DNA of 5,202 nucleotides from DASUBN01 sp035691665. GTDB taxonomy: Bacteria > Pseudomonadota > Gammaproteobacteria > Natronospirales > REEB76. Below are positions 1 to 5,064 of the stretch, piece after piece. The notes under the pieces were generated by a model that saw only the letters and a list, made by a program, of their open reading frames with translations, ran no database searches and was not told the DNA's origin. Position 1 is the stretch's first letter. Each line of letters opens with the position of its first letter. The stretch lies in assembly GCA_035691665.1 (NCBI GenBank), contig DASSIS010000112.1, forward strand, positions 1 through 5,202, written 5' to 3'. A program made the position numbers and the translations under genes.

Positions 1-351
1 TTCCAGCAGATGATCGAAACCGCCTGGAAGCTCGGCGGCGGAAGGACCGGCCCGGCCGACACCCGGTTGTGCAAGAAGGCACACATGCTCGGCTACGCCG
101 GGCACTTCCTGACCAAGTCCCGCCGCTACTCCACCACCTTCTGGGTGCTGCGGCGCGCCCGCGCCGAGCACCTCAAAGCCTTGCGCTGGCCAGACGGTGA
201 ACGCGACCCGTGGGGCCGCCCGCTCGATGACACCGTGGTGCTGATCCTCAAGACCTGGACCTACGCCGGAACCGACCACATCACCGCCATGCCCGGCGCT
301 GAATTGGCGCTGGCGTCCGCTGATATGGCACGCGGACGCTACAGGGATTGA
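1..351 (+). CDS. RepSA-like replication initiator, C-terminal part (runs off the left edge)
   Basis: The frame is open from the first base and ends at TGA 349-351, giving 116 residues of a longer protein. The stretch GHFLTKSRRYSTTF, followed by LRRARAEH and DPWGRPLDD, matches what I know of the C-terminal end of RepSA-type initiators. These proteins start rolling-circle replication of pSAM2-like actinobacterial integrative elements. The catalytic part lies upstream of the window, so its integrity cannot be judged. In intact elements, rep is followed by xis and int. Here int appears only 3.6 kb downstream, after transposon remnants and cargo. The ATG at base 10 is an internal methionine, not the start. 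The family call rests on remembered motifs, not a search. Confidence 0.8.
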   Translation, partial: FQQMIETAWKLGGGRTGPADTRLCKKAHMLGYAGHFLTKSRRYSTTFWVLRRARAEHLKALRWPDGERDPWGRPLDDTVVLILKTWTYAGTDHITAMPGAELALASADMARGRYRD

Positions 352-376
352 ATAGCTGGGGTCTGTCTGCTCCCTT

Positions 377-600
377 CTATCCAGCAGTGGATGGCCGGCC
401 TGGAATGAAGGCGAGCATCTGAGCAGCGTTGCCGTTAGGGAAGCCGTGGCCATCGGCGTCTTGCTCCTTAGCCGAGGGCTGGTTGTCACGGGTGGGGTCA
501 AGCGTGAGCTCGGGCAGGGTTCGCCGGTGGCGGCGTGGATGACGCGGAGCTGCAGGCCGTGCATGAGCGTGACATAGGTCCGGCCAATTCCGCGGCCGCT
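377..600 (-). pseudogene. Decayed IS481-like transposase, C-terminal remnant
   Basis: On the minus strand, bases 597-520 read GRGIGRTYVTLMHGLQLRV and continue IHAATGE. In another frame, bases 517-474 read LPELTLDPTRDNQP. Joined, these resemble the end of IS481-type integrase-core transposases, which typically close with a pattern like 'RV(V/I)xAxTGELLRxLTxDPTRDYQP'. Five bases lie where six are expected, at about 515-519, so a one-base deletion separates the two halves. The second frame ends at a stop at 377-379. The catalytic DDE core, any start codon and terminal repeats are absent. The adjoining plus-strand gene must start beyond this relic. The match is by eye, and another rve-type family is possible. 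Confidence 0.5.
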
Positions 601-681
601 CCACGCCGAACGCCCAGGTCGGAGAGGATGCCTTGGGGTGCGGCAGTTGGCTCGTGCCCTGGAAGCGCTGGAGGCATGGGA

Positions 682-984
682 ATGGCTGTCATGTTGATTG
701 CGCGTTTTGACGGAGACGTAGACGAGTTGCGGCATGCCTACGACAGGGCCCATGCGTTGATCATGAGCCGTGGGGGCGCAACCGGCGCAGGGGAGCTGCG
801 CCATCACTGCGCGATCGGCGAAGGGGCCCTGTACATCATCGGCGTGTGGGAGTCGGAGGAGCGCGTCCGCACGCGTTGGGCGAGCGAGGAGTTCGAAGAC
901 GTGCTGACCTCGGTTGGCTTCCCATCGCCGAAGACTGCCAAGATCACCGTCCTTGAGTTGCACGCGACGGAGCCACCGCTTTAG
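682..984 (+). CDS. Small ABM-like (dimeric alpha/beta barrel) protein
   Basis: This encodes 100 residues ending at TAG 982-984. I chose ATG 682 because GGAGG at 670-674 sits seven bases before it. ATG 676 would leave only one base and ATG 691 sixteen. The frame stays open upstream to 535, but that part overlaps the transposase relic. The layout fits a ferredoxin-like half-barrel: a first strand (MAVMLIARFDGD), a helix (VDELRHAYDRAHALI), strands with GELRHHCAIGEGALYIIGVW, a second helix (ESEERVRTRWASEEFEDVL) and a final strand (KITVLELHA). Proteins of this shape include antibiotic-biosynthesis monooxygenases and many uncharacterised stress-type proteins. No specific reaction can be assigned. 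It is probably cytoplasmic and dimeric. It stands alone, with only a weak five-base-pair hairpin (984-997) at its stop. Confidence 0.75.
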   Translation: MAVMLIARFDGDVDELRHAYDRAHALIMSRGGATGAGELRHHCAIGEGALYIIGVWESEERVRTRWASEEFEDVLTSVGFPSPKTAKITVLELHATEPPL

Positions 985-1045
985 CCGGACACCCGGCCCC
1001 GGTACCCAAGCCCTTGTCGCCTGCTACGGGTCATTAGGCTGAGAT

Positions 1046-1490
1046 CTACGGCGGCTCGGGTTGGAGGGTGAGCCCGGTCTGGGCGAGGAAGCCGTCGATG
1101 AGGGCAGGCCAGTACTGGATGCTCTTAGCCGGTTCTTGACGATCGCGGTGAGCTGGTCGATGTCGGCGGCGGCGAGGTTGCCCAGGCCGTTTTTCATGTT
1201 CGCCCAGGCGCCCTCGACGGCATTCAGGTCAGGGGCATAGGCGGGCAGCCGGGCCTCGGTCAGCCAGTCCGGGTGCGCGGCGGTGAAGGCGCGCATCGCG
1301 GCGCTGATATGGGTGTTCAGGTTATCCCACACCAGGATCATGGGAGCGTTCAGCTGTGTGTGCGCGGCGGTGACCAGGCTGGCGTAGTCAGCTTCGGACA
1401 TTGAACGACGCTCGCCTTTGCGGCCGTGGTGGGCGCCGGCCCGGCAGAAGAAACGGCTGCGCGCGCCGGGCGCCCGGCCGCTCAGGATGG
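1046..1490 (-). pseudogene. IS630-family transposase remnant, C-terminal half, frameshifted
   Basis: The minus strand encodes GRKGERRSMSEADY, ILVWDNLNTH and LPAYAPDLNAVEGAW, typical of DDE_3 (IS630) transposases. The second catalytic Asp (WDN, codon 1324-1326) and the catalytic Glu (VEG, codon 1213-1215) are present. The N-terminal half with the first Asp is missing. Homology fades near 1490, and a TGA closes the frame at about 1535. After NRL at about 1122-1130 a base appears to have been lost. The next frame gives SIQYWPALIDGFLAQTGLTL and ends at TAG 1046-1048, the expected family ending, whereas the unshifted frame runs on to 1024. The internal ATG at 1401 is not a real start. No terminal inverted repeats were recognised. 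The protein cannot be active as it stands. Confidence 0.85.
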
Positions 1491-1769
1491 CCCCGGTCCT
1501 GGCAGGGAACGGGCCACCGGGGCGTCCGGGTGCTGCTCAAAATCCGCTGCGAGCTGCCGCTGGAGCGCGGTTTTCACCCTGCACTGCACGCGGGGAGTAA
1601 ACCCTAGAAGTATCATCAGCGGAAGGAATGCCCAGGCAATGTACTTCGTTCCCGTGTGCCAGTTGCCGTGTCTTATCGCTGCTACAGCAAGGAGTACTAA
1701 GCCGATGATTACTACGAAAAGCAACGCGGACACCGCAGCCCTGTCCGCTTTCTTGGATGACCGAGCCAC
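1482..1769 (-). CDS. Small two-helix membrane protein, possibly altered at its C-terminus
   Basis: This encodes 95 residues from GTG 1767-1769, preceded by GGGAG four bases upstream. It begins with a basic MARSSKKADR. It has one membrane helix at about residues 13-32 (VSALLFVVIIGLVLLAVAAI) and a second at about 43-58 (YIAWAFLPLMILLGF), joined by a short loop with HGNWHTG, then a basic tail with CRVKT. I recall similar short actinobacterial membrane proteins of unknown function with a Cys-containing end. Here the last 28 or so residues (from base 1568) run towards and into the IS630 relic, so the native end may have been replaced. A TTGACG at 1821-1826 on the minus strand could be a -35 box, but no convincing -10 was found. 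The possible zinc-ribbon frame lies 75 bases upstream on the same strand. Confidence 0.6.
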   Translation of the reverse strand: MARSSKKADRAAVSALLFVVIIGLVLLAVAAIRHGNWHTGTKYIAWAFLPLMILLGFTPRVQCRVKTALQRQLAADFEQHPDAPVARSLPGPGPS

Positions 1770-1844
1770 CTGACTCCCGGGGGTACGCGCCTACAATCAG
1801 TCTCCGTCGCGTACACGTTCCGTCAAGACCCAAGATCGGCATGG

Positions 1845-1988
1845 TTAGTCCTGGCTGTCGGTGGAGCTGACCGGACCCGGACCCCCGACGCACTGCTTGC
1901 AAAGGATGTGGCCTCGACCAGAGGACCTGCGACCGCACAGGTCACAAGCACTGCCGGTTGCTCCGTGAATGACCGTGAATTGCCGTAC
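1845..1988 (-). CDS. Possible 47-residue zinc-ribbon peptide with a non-standard or damaged start
   Basis: The frame ends at TAA 1845-1847 and contains CDLC and CKQC separated by eleven residues, the layout of a small zinc ribbon. A perfect AAGGAGG (plus-strand 1994-2000) stands five bases before codon GTA at 1986-1988, exactly where a start should be. GTA is not a usual start, so a GTG may have mutated. Alternatively an ATT six codons in could serve, or the peptide may not be made. The same frame is open upstream to a GTG at 2204 (119 residues, with a third CxxC), but no ribosome site is seen there. The function is unknown. Zinc ribbons often bind nucleic acid or partner proteins, but nothing here tells which. 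Confidence 0.4.
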   Translation of the reverse strand, partial: VRQFTVIHGATGSACDLCGRRSSGRGHILCKQCVGGPGPVSSTDSQD

Positions 1989-2020
1989 GTGACCCTCCTT
2001 ACGGGCACGTGGCGGGCACG

Positions 2021-2060
2021 GCGCGCACTCCTGGCCGTGCCTAGCGGCACGGGTGTGCGC
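2021..2060. promoter_or_regulatory. Bulged hairpin upstream of the zinc-ribbon frame
   Basis: CCGTGCC (2035-2041) and GGCACGG (2046-2052) form a perfect seven-pair stem around a four-base loop. Immediately outside, GCGCGCAC (2021-2028) pairs with GTGTGCGC (2053-2060) over eight positions with one G-T wobble, leaving a six-base bulge on one side only. Read on the minus strand it would lie in the leader, about 20 bases before the AAGGAGG site. There is no T tract, so a simple terminator is unlikely. It could be a leader structure or an operator. Confidence 0.4.
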
Positions 2061-2069
2061 AAGGCGCAC

Positions 2070-2091
2070 GGTGGGCCACCCGGCCGTACGG
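2070..2091 (+). repeat. Double palindrome, copy A of an inverted pair
   Basis: GGTGGGCCACC (2070-2080), an 11-base palindrome, is followed after CGG by the perfect palindrome CCGTACGG (2084-2091). The same two palindromes occur in reverse order at 2223-2242. The two copies therefore form an inverted repeat of about 20 bases with one mismatch and a two-base gap, 131 bases apart. Confidence 0.6.
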
Positions 2092-2222
2092 TCGAAGATG
2101 GCTCGTCCGTAGGCCAAGGAGGACGTTCCTGCCGGTCTACGTGTAGCCAGTACGCGTGATTGACCGCTGCTACCCGCGAGAGTCCTTGACATATGGCCCA
2201 GCACATGGCCCGCGGCGGCCTG

Positions 2223-2242
2223 CCGTACGGCGGTGGTCCACC
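2223..2242 (-). repeat. Double palindrome, copy B of an inverted pair
   Basis: CCGTACGG (2223-2230), one base, then GGTGGTCCACC (2232-2242). Its reverse complement matches copy A at 2070-2091 except for the central base of the 11-mer and a shorter linker. The match does not continue into the flanks on either side. Each half being itself a palindrome suggests dimer binding sites rather than transposon ends. Confidence 0.6.
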
Positions 2243-2290
2243 CACTAGGGTTGGGCGTGGCGTGCCATCGCAGTGGAGCGTGGAGTCACC

Positions 2291-2380
2291 ATGTCCTTTC
2301 TCGCACCTTGGGGAGGCGCCGGTGATGCGCTCCCTTTCCTACGGGATCCGCGCAGCGGGCTTGTTCCTCAGGAGTCCTAG
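2291..2380 (+). CDS. Possible 29-residue small ORF ahead of the membrane protein gene
   Basis: ATG 2291 is preceded by GGAG (2282-2285) at a spacing of five, and the frame ends at TAG 2378-2380. The peptide begins MSFLAPWGGAGDALPFLRD and is not recognised. It lies 85 bases upstream of the membrane protein start. It could be a leader peptide, the broken start of a lost gene, or chance. The only support is the ribosome site and its position. Confidence 0.2.
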   Translation: MSFLAPWGGAGDALPFLRDPRSGLVPQES

Positions 2381-2465
2381 TGTGACTTGTGGCCACGATA
2401 TCTACTTGTTTTCTATCCACGATTGGCTCACGATACTCATAAGGGAAAGCCATCGAGGGGGGAAC

Positions 2466-3821
2466 ATGATGGATACCCAAGCATCGCCGGGGCCGCCAGG
2501 CGGCGGGTCGGCGACCCCAGCGCCGCCGCGCGAGGAGCCCGCTATTCAGCATCGCCGGGGCCGCCAGGCGGCGGGTCGGCGACCCCAGCGCCGCCGCGGG
2601 GGGAGCCTGCTACTCGCGATGATCTTACTGCTCCAGCCTCGTCGGCGCCGCCAAGCGACGGCCCCTCCTACCAATGACATTCCAGCGATCGAAGGGCCCG
2701 TGTGGGTAGCCTGGCGCGAAGGGACTCTGACGCGGGCCAAGGAACTTGAAGCGTTGAGCCTCTGGGTGAGACCAAAGGACACGCAGGAGAATGATGAGGT
2801 CCTAGCGACGGCGATCGACCGTCACCTTACAGCGGCCAGGCAGGCGGCTATGGTGGTGAGGCTGGACCCGCACAGATGGTTCCGCATCTTCCGTAATGGA
2901 CCACTTATTGAGCGGGCAAAGAGCAACCTCGACGCTGCCGAGGCTCACCTTCTCGCCCTCGCACCGGATAGCTACATTCTTGGTCAAATGCCCTGCTTGC
3001 TCAACCATGTGCAATGTCATCTCCCTCCGAAGGACCCGCGACGACAGGAGTTTGAGCGGATCGCCCAGAAGCTTGGTATCAAGGATCCGGACCATCCGCT
3101 GGCCCAGAAGGACAACGACTCAAGCCCCGGCGCCAAGGAAGCTATCGTCAAGAACGAGCGCCGCAAGATCATAAACATCGTACGAGCGGCAAGCTCGGCG
3201 GGGCTGCGCGAGCACGTACGCCTGCGCAGCTTCCGAAACGTCGTGGTCGTCACGGCCACACTCATGCTGCTGCTGGCAATCGGGGTGGCGATCACGGGCT
3301 ATTTCCAGCCGACCCTGATCCCCCTGTGTTTCGCTCCTCAGGAGGCCGGCAAAGTAACAGTCGTGTGTCCAACCCACCAGTCTGATGCGTTCGTTCCTCT
3401 CGGTCAGACACCACAGCCACCTCTACCAACGCGAAGAATCGACAATGTGGTCCAGGAAACCGCCAAACCGCAGGACCTCATCGTGGTCGAACTCGTTGGG
3501 CTCACGGCCGCTGCCATAGCAACTGCCGCAGCCATCCGCCGTATCAAGGGCTCGTCCGAACGGTACGGCCTGCCCGTTGCTCTCGCCGCGCTCAAGCTCC
3601 CAACTGGCGCGATCACCGCCTTCCTCGGCCTGCTGCTCATGCGTGGCCAGTTCGTCCCCGGCCTCAGCGCACTGGACACGTCCGCACAGATCCTTGCTTG
3701 GGCGCTGGTCTTCGGGTACGCGCAACAGCTGTTCACCCGCCTTGTCGATCAGCAAGGCCAAACCGTACTCGACAATGTGCGCGGCGCCGACAGGCCCCAG
3801 TCCGCTCCAAGTCCGCCGTGA
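2466..3821 (+). CDS. Four-helix membrane protein of unknown function with a duplicated, frame-altered N-terminus
   Basis: This encodes 451 residues from ATG 2466, or the adjacent ATG 2469, after the purine-rich site GAGGGGGG (2455-2462), to TGA 3819-3821. Residues 1-27 are Pro/Gly-rich. Residues 28-63 are Arg-rich with a short hydrophobic patch, and come from reading a 68-base repeat in a second frame. Residues 75-255 are soluble, largely helical and charged. Membrane helices lie at about 258-280, 338-357, 369-392 and 402-421. The first loop (281-337) carries two cysteines, C288 (PLCF) and C301 (VCPT), probably outside the cell. The C-terminus (KLPTGAITAFLGLLLMRG, SAQILAWALVFGYAQQLFTR) resembles an uncharacterised family I recall from actinobacterial genomes. 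No catalytic motif is visible, so no function is given. Alternative starts after the repeat are ATG 2619 and GTG 2700, both with poorer ribosome sites. Nothing terminator-like follows. Confidence 0.8.
   Translation: MMDTQASPGPPGGGSATPAPPREEPAIQHRRGRQAAGRRPQRRRGGSLLLAMILLLQPRRRRQATAPPTNDIPAIEGPVWVAWREGTLTRAKELEALSLWVRPKDTQENDEVLATAIDRHLTAARQAAMVVRLDPHRWFRIFRNGPLIERAKSNLDAAEAHLLALAPDSYILGQMPCLLNHVQCHLPPKDPRRQEFERIAQKLGIKDPDHPLAQKDNDSSPGAKEAIVKNERRKIINIVRAASSAGLREHVRLRSFRNVVVVTATLMLLLAIGVAITGYFQPTLIPLCFAPQEAGKVTVVCPTHQSDAFVPLGQTPQPPLPTRRIDNVVQETAKPQDLIVVELVGLTAAAIATAAAIRRIKGSSERYGLPVALAALKLPTGAITAFLGLLLMRGQFVPGLSALDTSAQILAWALVFGYAQQLFTRLVDQQGQTVLDNVRGADRPQSAPSPP
2481..2548 (+). repeat. 68-base tandem repeat, copy 1
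   Basis: This is the first unit of a direct tandem duplication with a period of 68 bases. Its first 50 bases are identical to copy 2, and 63 of 68 match overall. In the main frame it encodes SPGPPGGGSATPAPP. Confidence 0.9.
2549..2616 (+). repeat. 68-base tandem repeat, copy 2 (read in a different frame)
   Basis: This is the second unit. The differences from copy 1 fall only in its last 18 bases (2599, 2601, 2608, 2613, 2616). Since 68 is not a multiple of three, the membrane protein frame reads this copy as Arg-rich sequence. The frame that encodes SPGPPGGGSATPAPP here runs on to a stop at 2675-2677. With only one copy, translation from ATG 2466 would end there after 47 residues. Confidence 0.9.
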
Positions 3822-3954
3822 GACCTATTACTACCTTGGGCCAGGCAGAAAGAATAGTGTCACGAAAATGATGGGTCTGTTCTGACGCTGGCTTGGGCGG
3901 CTCTCTAAGCGAATCCTGCTACTACCCTGCCCGTCATTCTCGCAGGCACCAAGA

Positions 3955-4532
3955 TCCGTGCGAGTGGCCGCTGCGCCGCTGCGACATCGACCTGGAAGCC
4001 CGCACCGTTCGTGTTGTCCGGCAAGTGGCCGAGGTCCGCGGCGGCGGGTTCGCCTTCGGGCCGCCCAAGTCCCGGGCGGGCACGCGGGTCGTGCCGATCC
4101 CCGAGGTGATTATCCCGGCCATCCTGTGGCACGTGTCCTGCTTGCCTGCCCGGCGACGAAGGGCTCGTGTTCACCAGCCCGGCAGGCAAGCCGCTGCATC
4201 ACAGGAACTTCCGGCGCCGCTACTGGCTCGCCGCGCTCAAGGCAGCCGGGATTACCGACATGCACTTTCACGATCTACGTCATACCGGCAACACGCTGGC
4301 GGCCACGGCCGGGGCGACGCTCCGCGAGTTGATGGACCGCGTGGGCCACGACGGCGAACGCGCCGCCCTGATCTACCTGCACGGCAGCGACGCCCGGCAG
4401 CAGGTCATCGCCGACACGTTGAGCCAGCTCGCCAGGGACGAACTGCAACAGGGCAAGCCAGCCAAGCCCGGCCAGGCCGCGCGGAAGCCATCAGGCACGC
4501 AACGGGCACGGCGTGGGCGCAAGGCTTCATAG
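3955..4532 (+). pseudogene. Tyrosine integrase remnant (AICE type), N-terminally truncated and frameshifted
   Basis: Bases from about 3971 to 4141 encode LRRCDIDLEARTVRVVRQVA and FGPPKSRAGTRVVPIPEV in one frame. From about 4146 the next frame continues LPGDEGLVFTSPAGKPL to TAG 4530-4532, so one extra base, or the loss of two, lies at about 4130-4148. The catalytic HxxR (His 4269-4271, Arg 4278-4280, in HDLRH), the GH histidine (4347-4349) and the nucleophile Tyr (4374-4376, in ALIYLHG) survive. Missing are the N-terminal arm- and core-binding domains and the RWGE-type motif with the first catalytic arginine. Homology begins abruptly near 3955. Family members run to roughly 380-450 residues, so less than half remains. 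Its stop is 49 bases from the 3' end of the tRNA, the classic arrangement. It is almost certainly inactive. Confidence 0.88.
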
Positions 4533-4581
4533 CACCGGCTCAGCACTTCGGCTATGTGGCCGCTGACCTGGTGGGTTTGAT

Positions 4582-4622
4582 TGGCGCGCCTGGCAGGATT
4601 CGAACCCGCGACCCGCTGCTTA
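4582..4622 (-). other. Predicted integration site core (att) at the 3' end of tRNA-Arg
   Basis: Integrases of pSAM2-like elements recombine within the 3' half of a tRNA gene, so the int-proximal end of this tRNA is the expected boundary between element and chromosome. The exact core cannot be set here. No second copy of this stretch (for example GGATTCGAACCCGCG) occurs elsewhere in the window, so the other att site should lie left of base 1, beyond rep. The span given runs from the CCA end to the anticodon. Confidence 0.45.
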
Positions 4623-4658
4623 GAAGGCAGCTGCTCTATCCGGCTGAGCTACAGGCGC
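4582..4658 (-). tRNA. tRNA-Arg, anticodon TCT
   Basis: The minus strand folds into a full cloverleaf. The acceptor stem GCGCCTG (4652-4658) pairs perfectly with CAGGCGC. The D stem is GCTC/GAGC. The anticodon stem GCTGC/GCAGC encloses loop CTTCTAA with anticodon TCT (plus-strand 4622-4624). The T stem GCGGG/CCTGC has one G-T pair and encloses TTCGAAT. The discriminator is G (4585) and CCA is encoded (4582-4584). Every stem is intact, so the gene should be functional, decoding AGA. This is consistent with element insertion regenerating the 3' end. Confidence 0.95.
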
Positions 4659-4817
4659 CTACTGAACGTATTGTGCAGGATCTAGGTCACGCGGAGGCCA
4701 CATCGCCTGGATATCCAGCGGGTTCGCGACCTGTTCACGGCCAGGAACACGTGGCCAGGAGGACCAGCAGCCCCAGGGGCCCGCGTAACGGGGGTGCCCT
4801 GAGGGCTGAATGCGGGG

Positions 4818-4855
4818 CGGCTGCCTGCCCGCTGGAGGGCACGGGCCGGCAGCCG
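4818..4855 (-). terminator. Strong hairpin after the secreted-protein gene end
   Basis: CGGCTGCC-T-GCCCG (4818-4831) pairs with CGGGC-C-GGCAGCCG (4842-4855): thirteen pairs with a single mismatch and a ten-base loop. It begins 14 bases past the stop of the minus-strand gene at 4870. There is no T tract, as is common for terminators in high-GC actinobacteria. It would also shield the downstream tRNA gene from read-through. Confidence 0.65.
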
Positions 4856-4869
4856 AGCGGGTGTGCCGG

Positions 4870-5064
4870 TCAGGCTTTGGCACAGAGCAGCGGCCGGAAC
4901 AGGATGGTCGGCGCGCCGTTCTTCAGGAGGTTGTTGCTGTTGCCCTGGTGGATGTTGAGGTACCAGCCGTTAACGGGGATCGCCGAGGTGACCCCGGTGA
5001 GCACCCGGGTCTCGTTGTCGATCTTGCCCGCGCGGGGCGCTGGGGCCGGCAGGCATGGCCACTG
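4870..5064 (-). pseudogene. C-terminal fragment resembling a small secreted protein
   Basis: The minus-strand frame is open from a TGA at 5065-5067 to the stop at 4870-4872 (64 residues) with no usual start codon. From about base 5031 it reads GKIDNETRVLTG, then IPVNGWYLNIHQGN and PTILFRPLLCAKA. This resembles the end of short exported actinobacterial proteins of unknown function, possibly related to the CHRD type, that close with 'RPLLC' near the terminus. No signal peptide or N-terminal half was found in the other frames up to the window edge, so the 5' part is lost or frameshifted out. Codons are GC-rich and chromosomal-looking, and a good terminator follows. Recognition is from memory. 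Confidence 0.5.

Larger units (their letters stand above)
1989..2465. promoter_or_regulatory. Divergent intergenic region rich in palindromes
   Basis: This 477-base gap lies between minus-strand small genes and the plus-strand membrane protein, so promoters firing both ways are expected in it. It holds a long hairpin, two inverted double palindromes and a possible 29-codon frame, each listed separately. A consensus TTGACA occurs at 2186-2191, but no -10 hexamer lies 16-19 bases downstream. Bases from about 2385 to 2445 are noticeably richer in A and T than the surroundings. GATACT at 2432-2437 is a weak -10 candidate for the membrane protein gene. Long open frames through this region have the composition of chance GC-rich frames. 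Confidence 0.4.

Noticed and set aside
535..681. Upstream extension of the ABM-like gene to ATG 535
   Set aside because: It overlaps the IS481-like relic, and GGAGG at 670-674 points to ATG 682.
1465..1478. Perfect 14-base palindrome GCCGGGCGCCCGGC
   Set aside because: It lies inside the transposase coding relic (GRAPGAR) and is explained by GC-rich codons.
2186..2191. Consensus -35 box TTGACA
   Set aside because: No -10 hexamer is found at 16-19 bases downstream, so it is not called as a promoter.
1823..2245. Long minus- and plus-strand open frames across the divergent region (such as 1823-2245 - and 1908-2159 +)
   Set aside because: They are GC-driven chance frames without ribosome sites or recognisable residues. 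Only the CxxC-containing part of one frame merits a note.
2193..2465. Extension of the membrane protein frame upstream to 2193
   Set aside because: The translated segment has no recognisable content and no ribosome site, while GAGGGGGG before ATG 2466 is strong.
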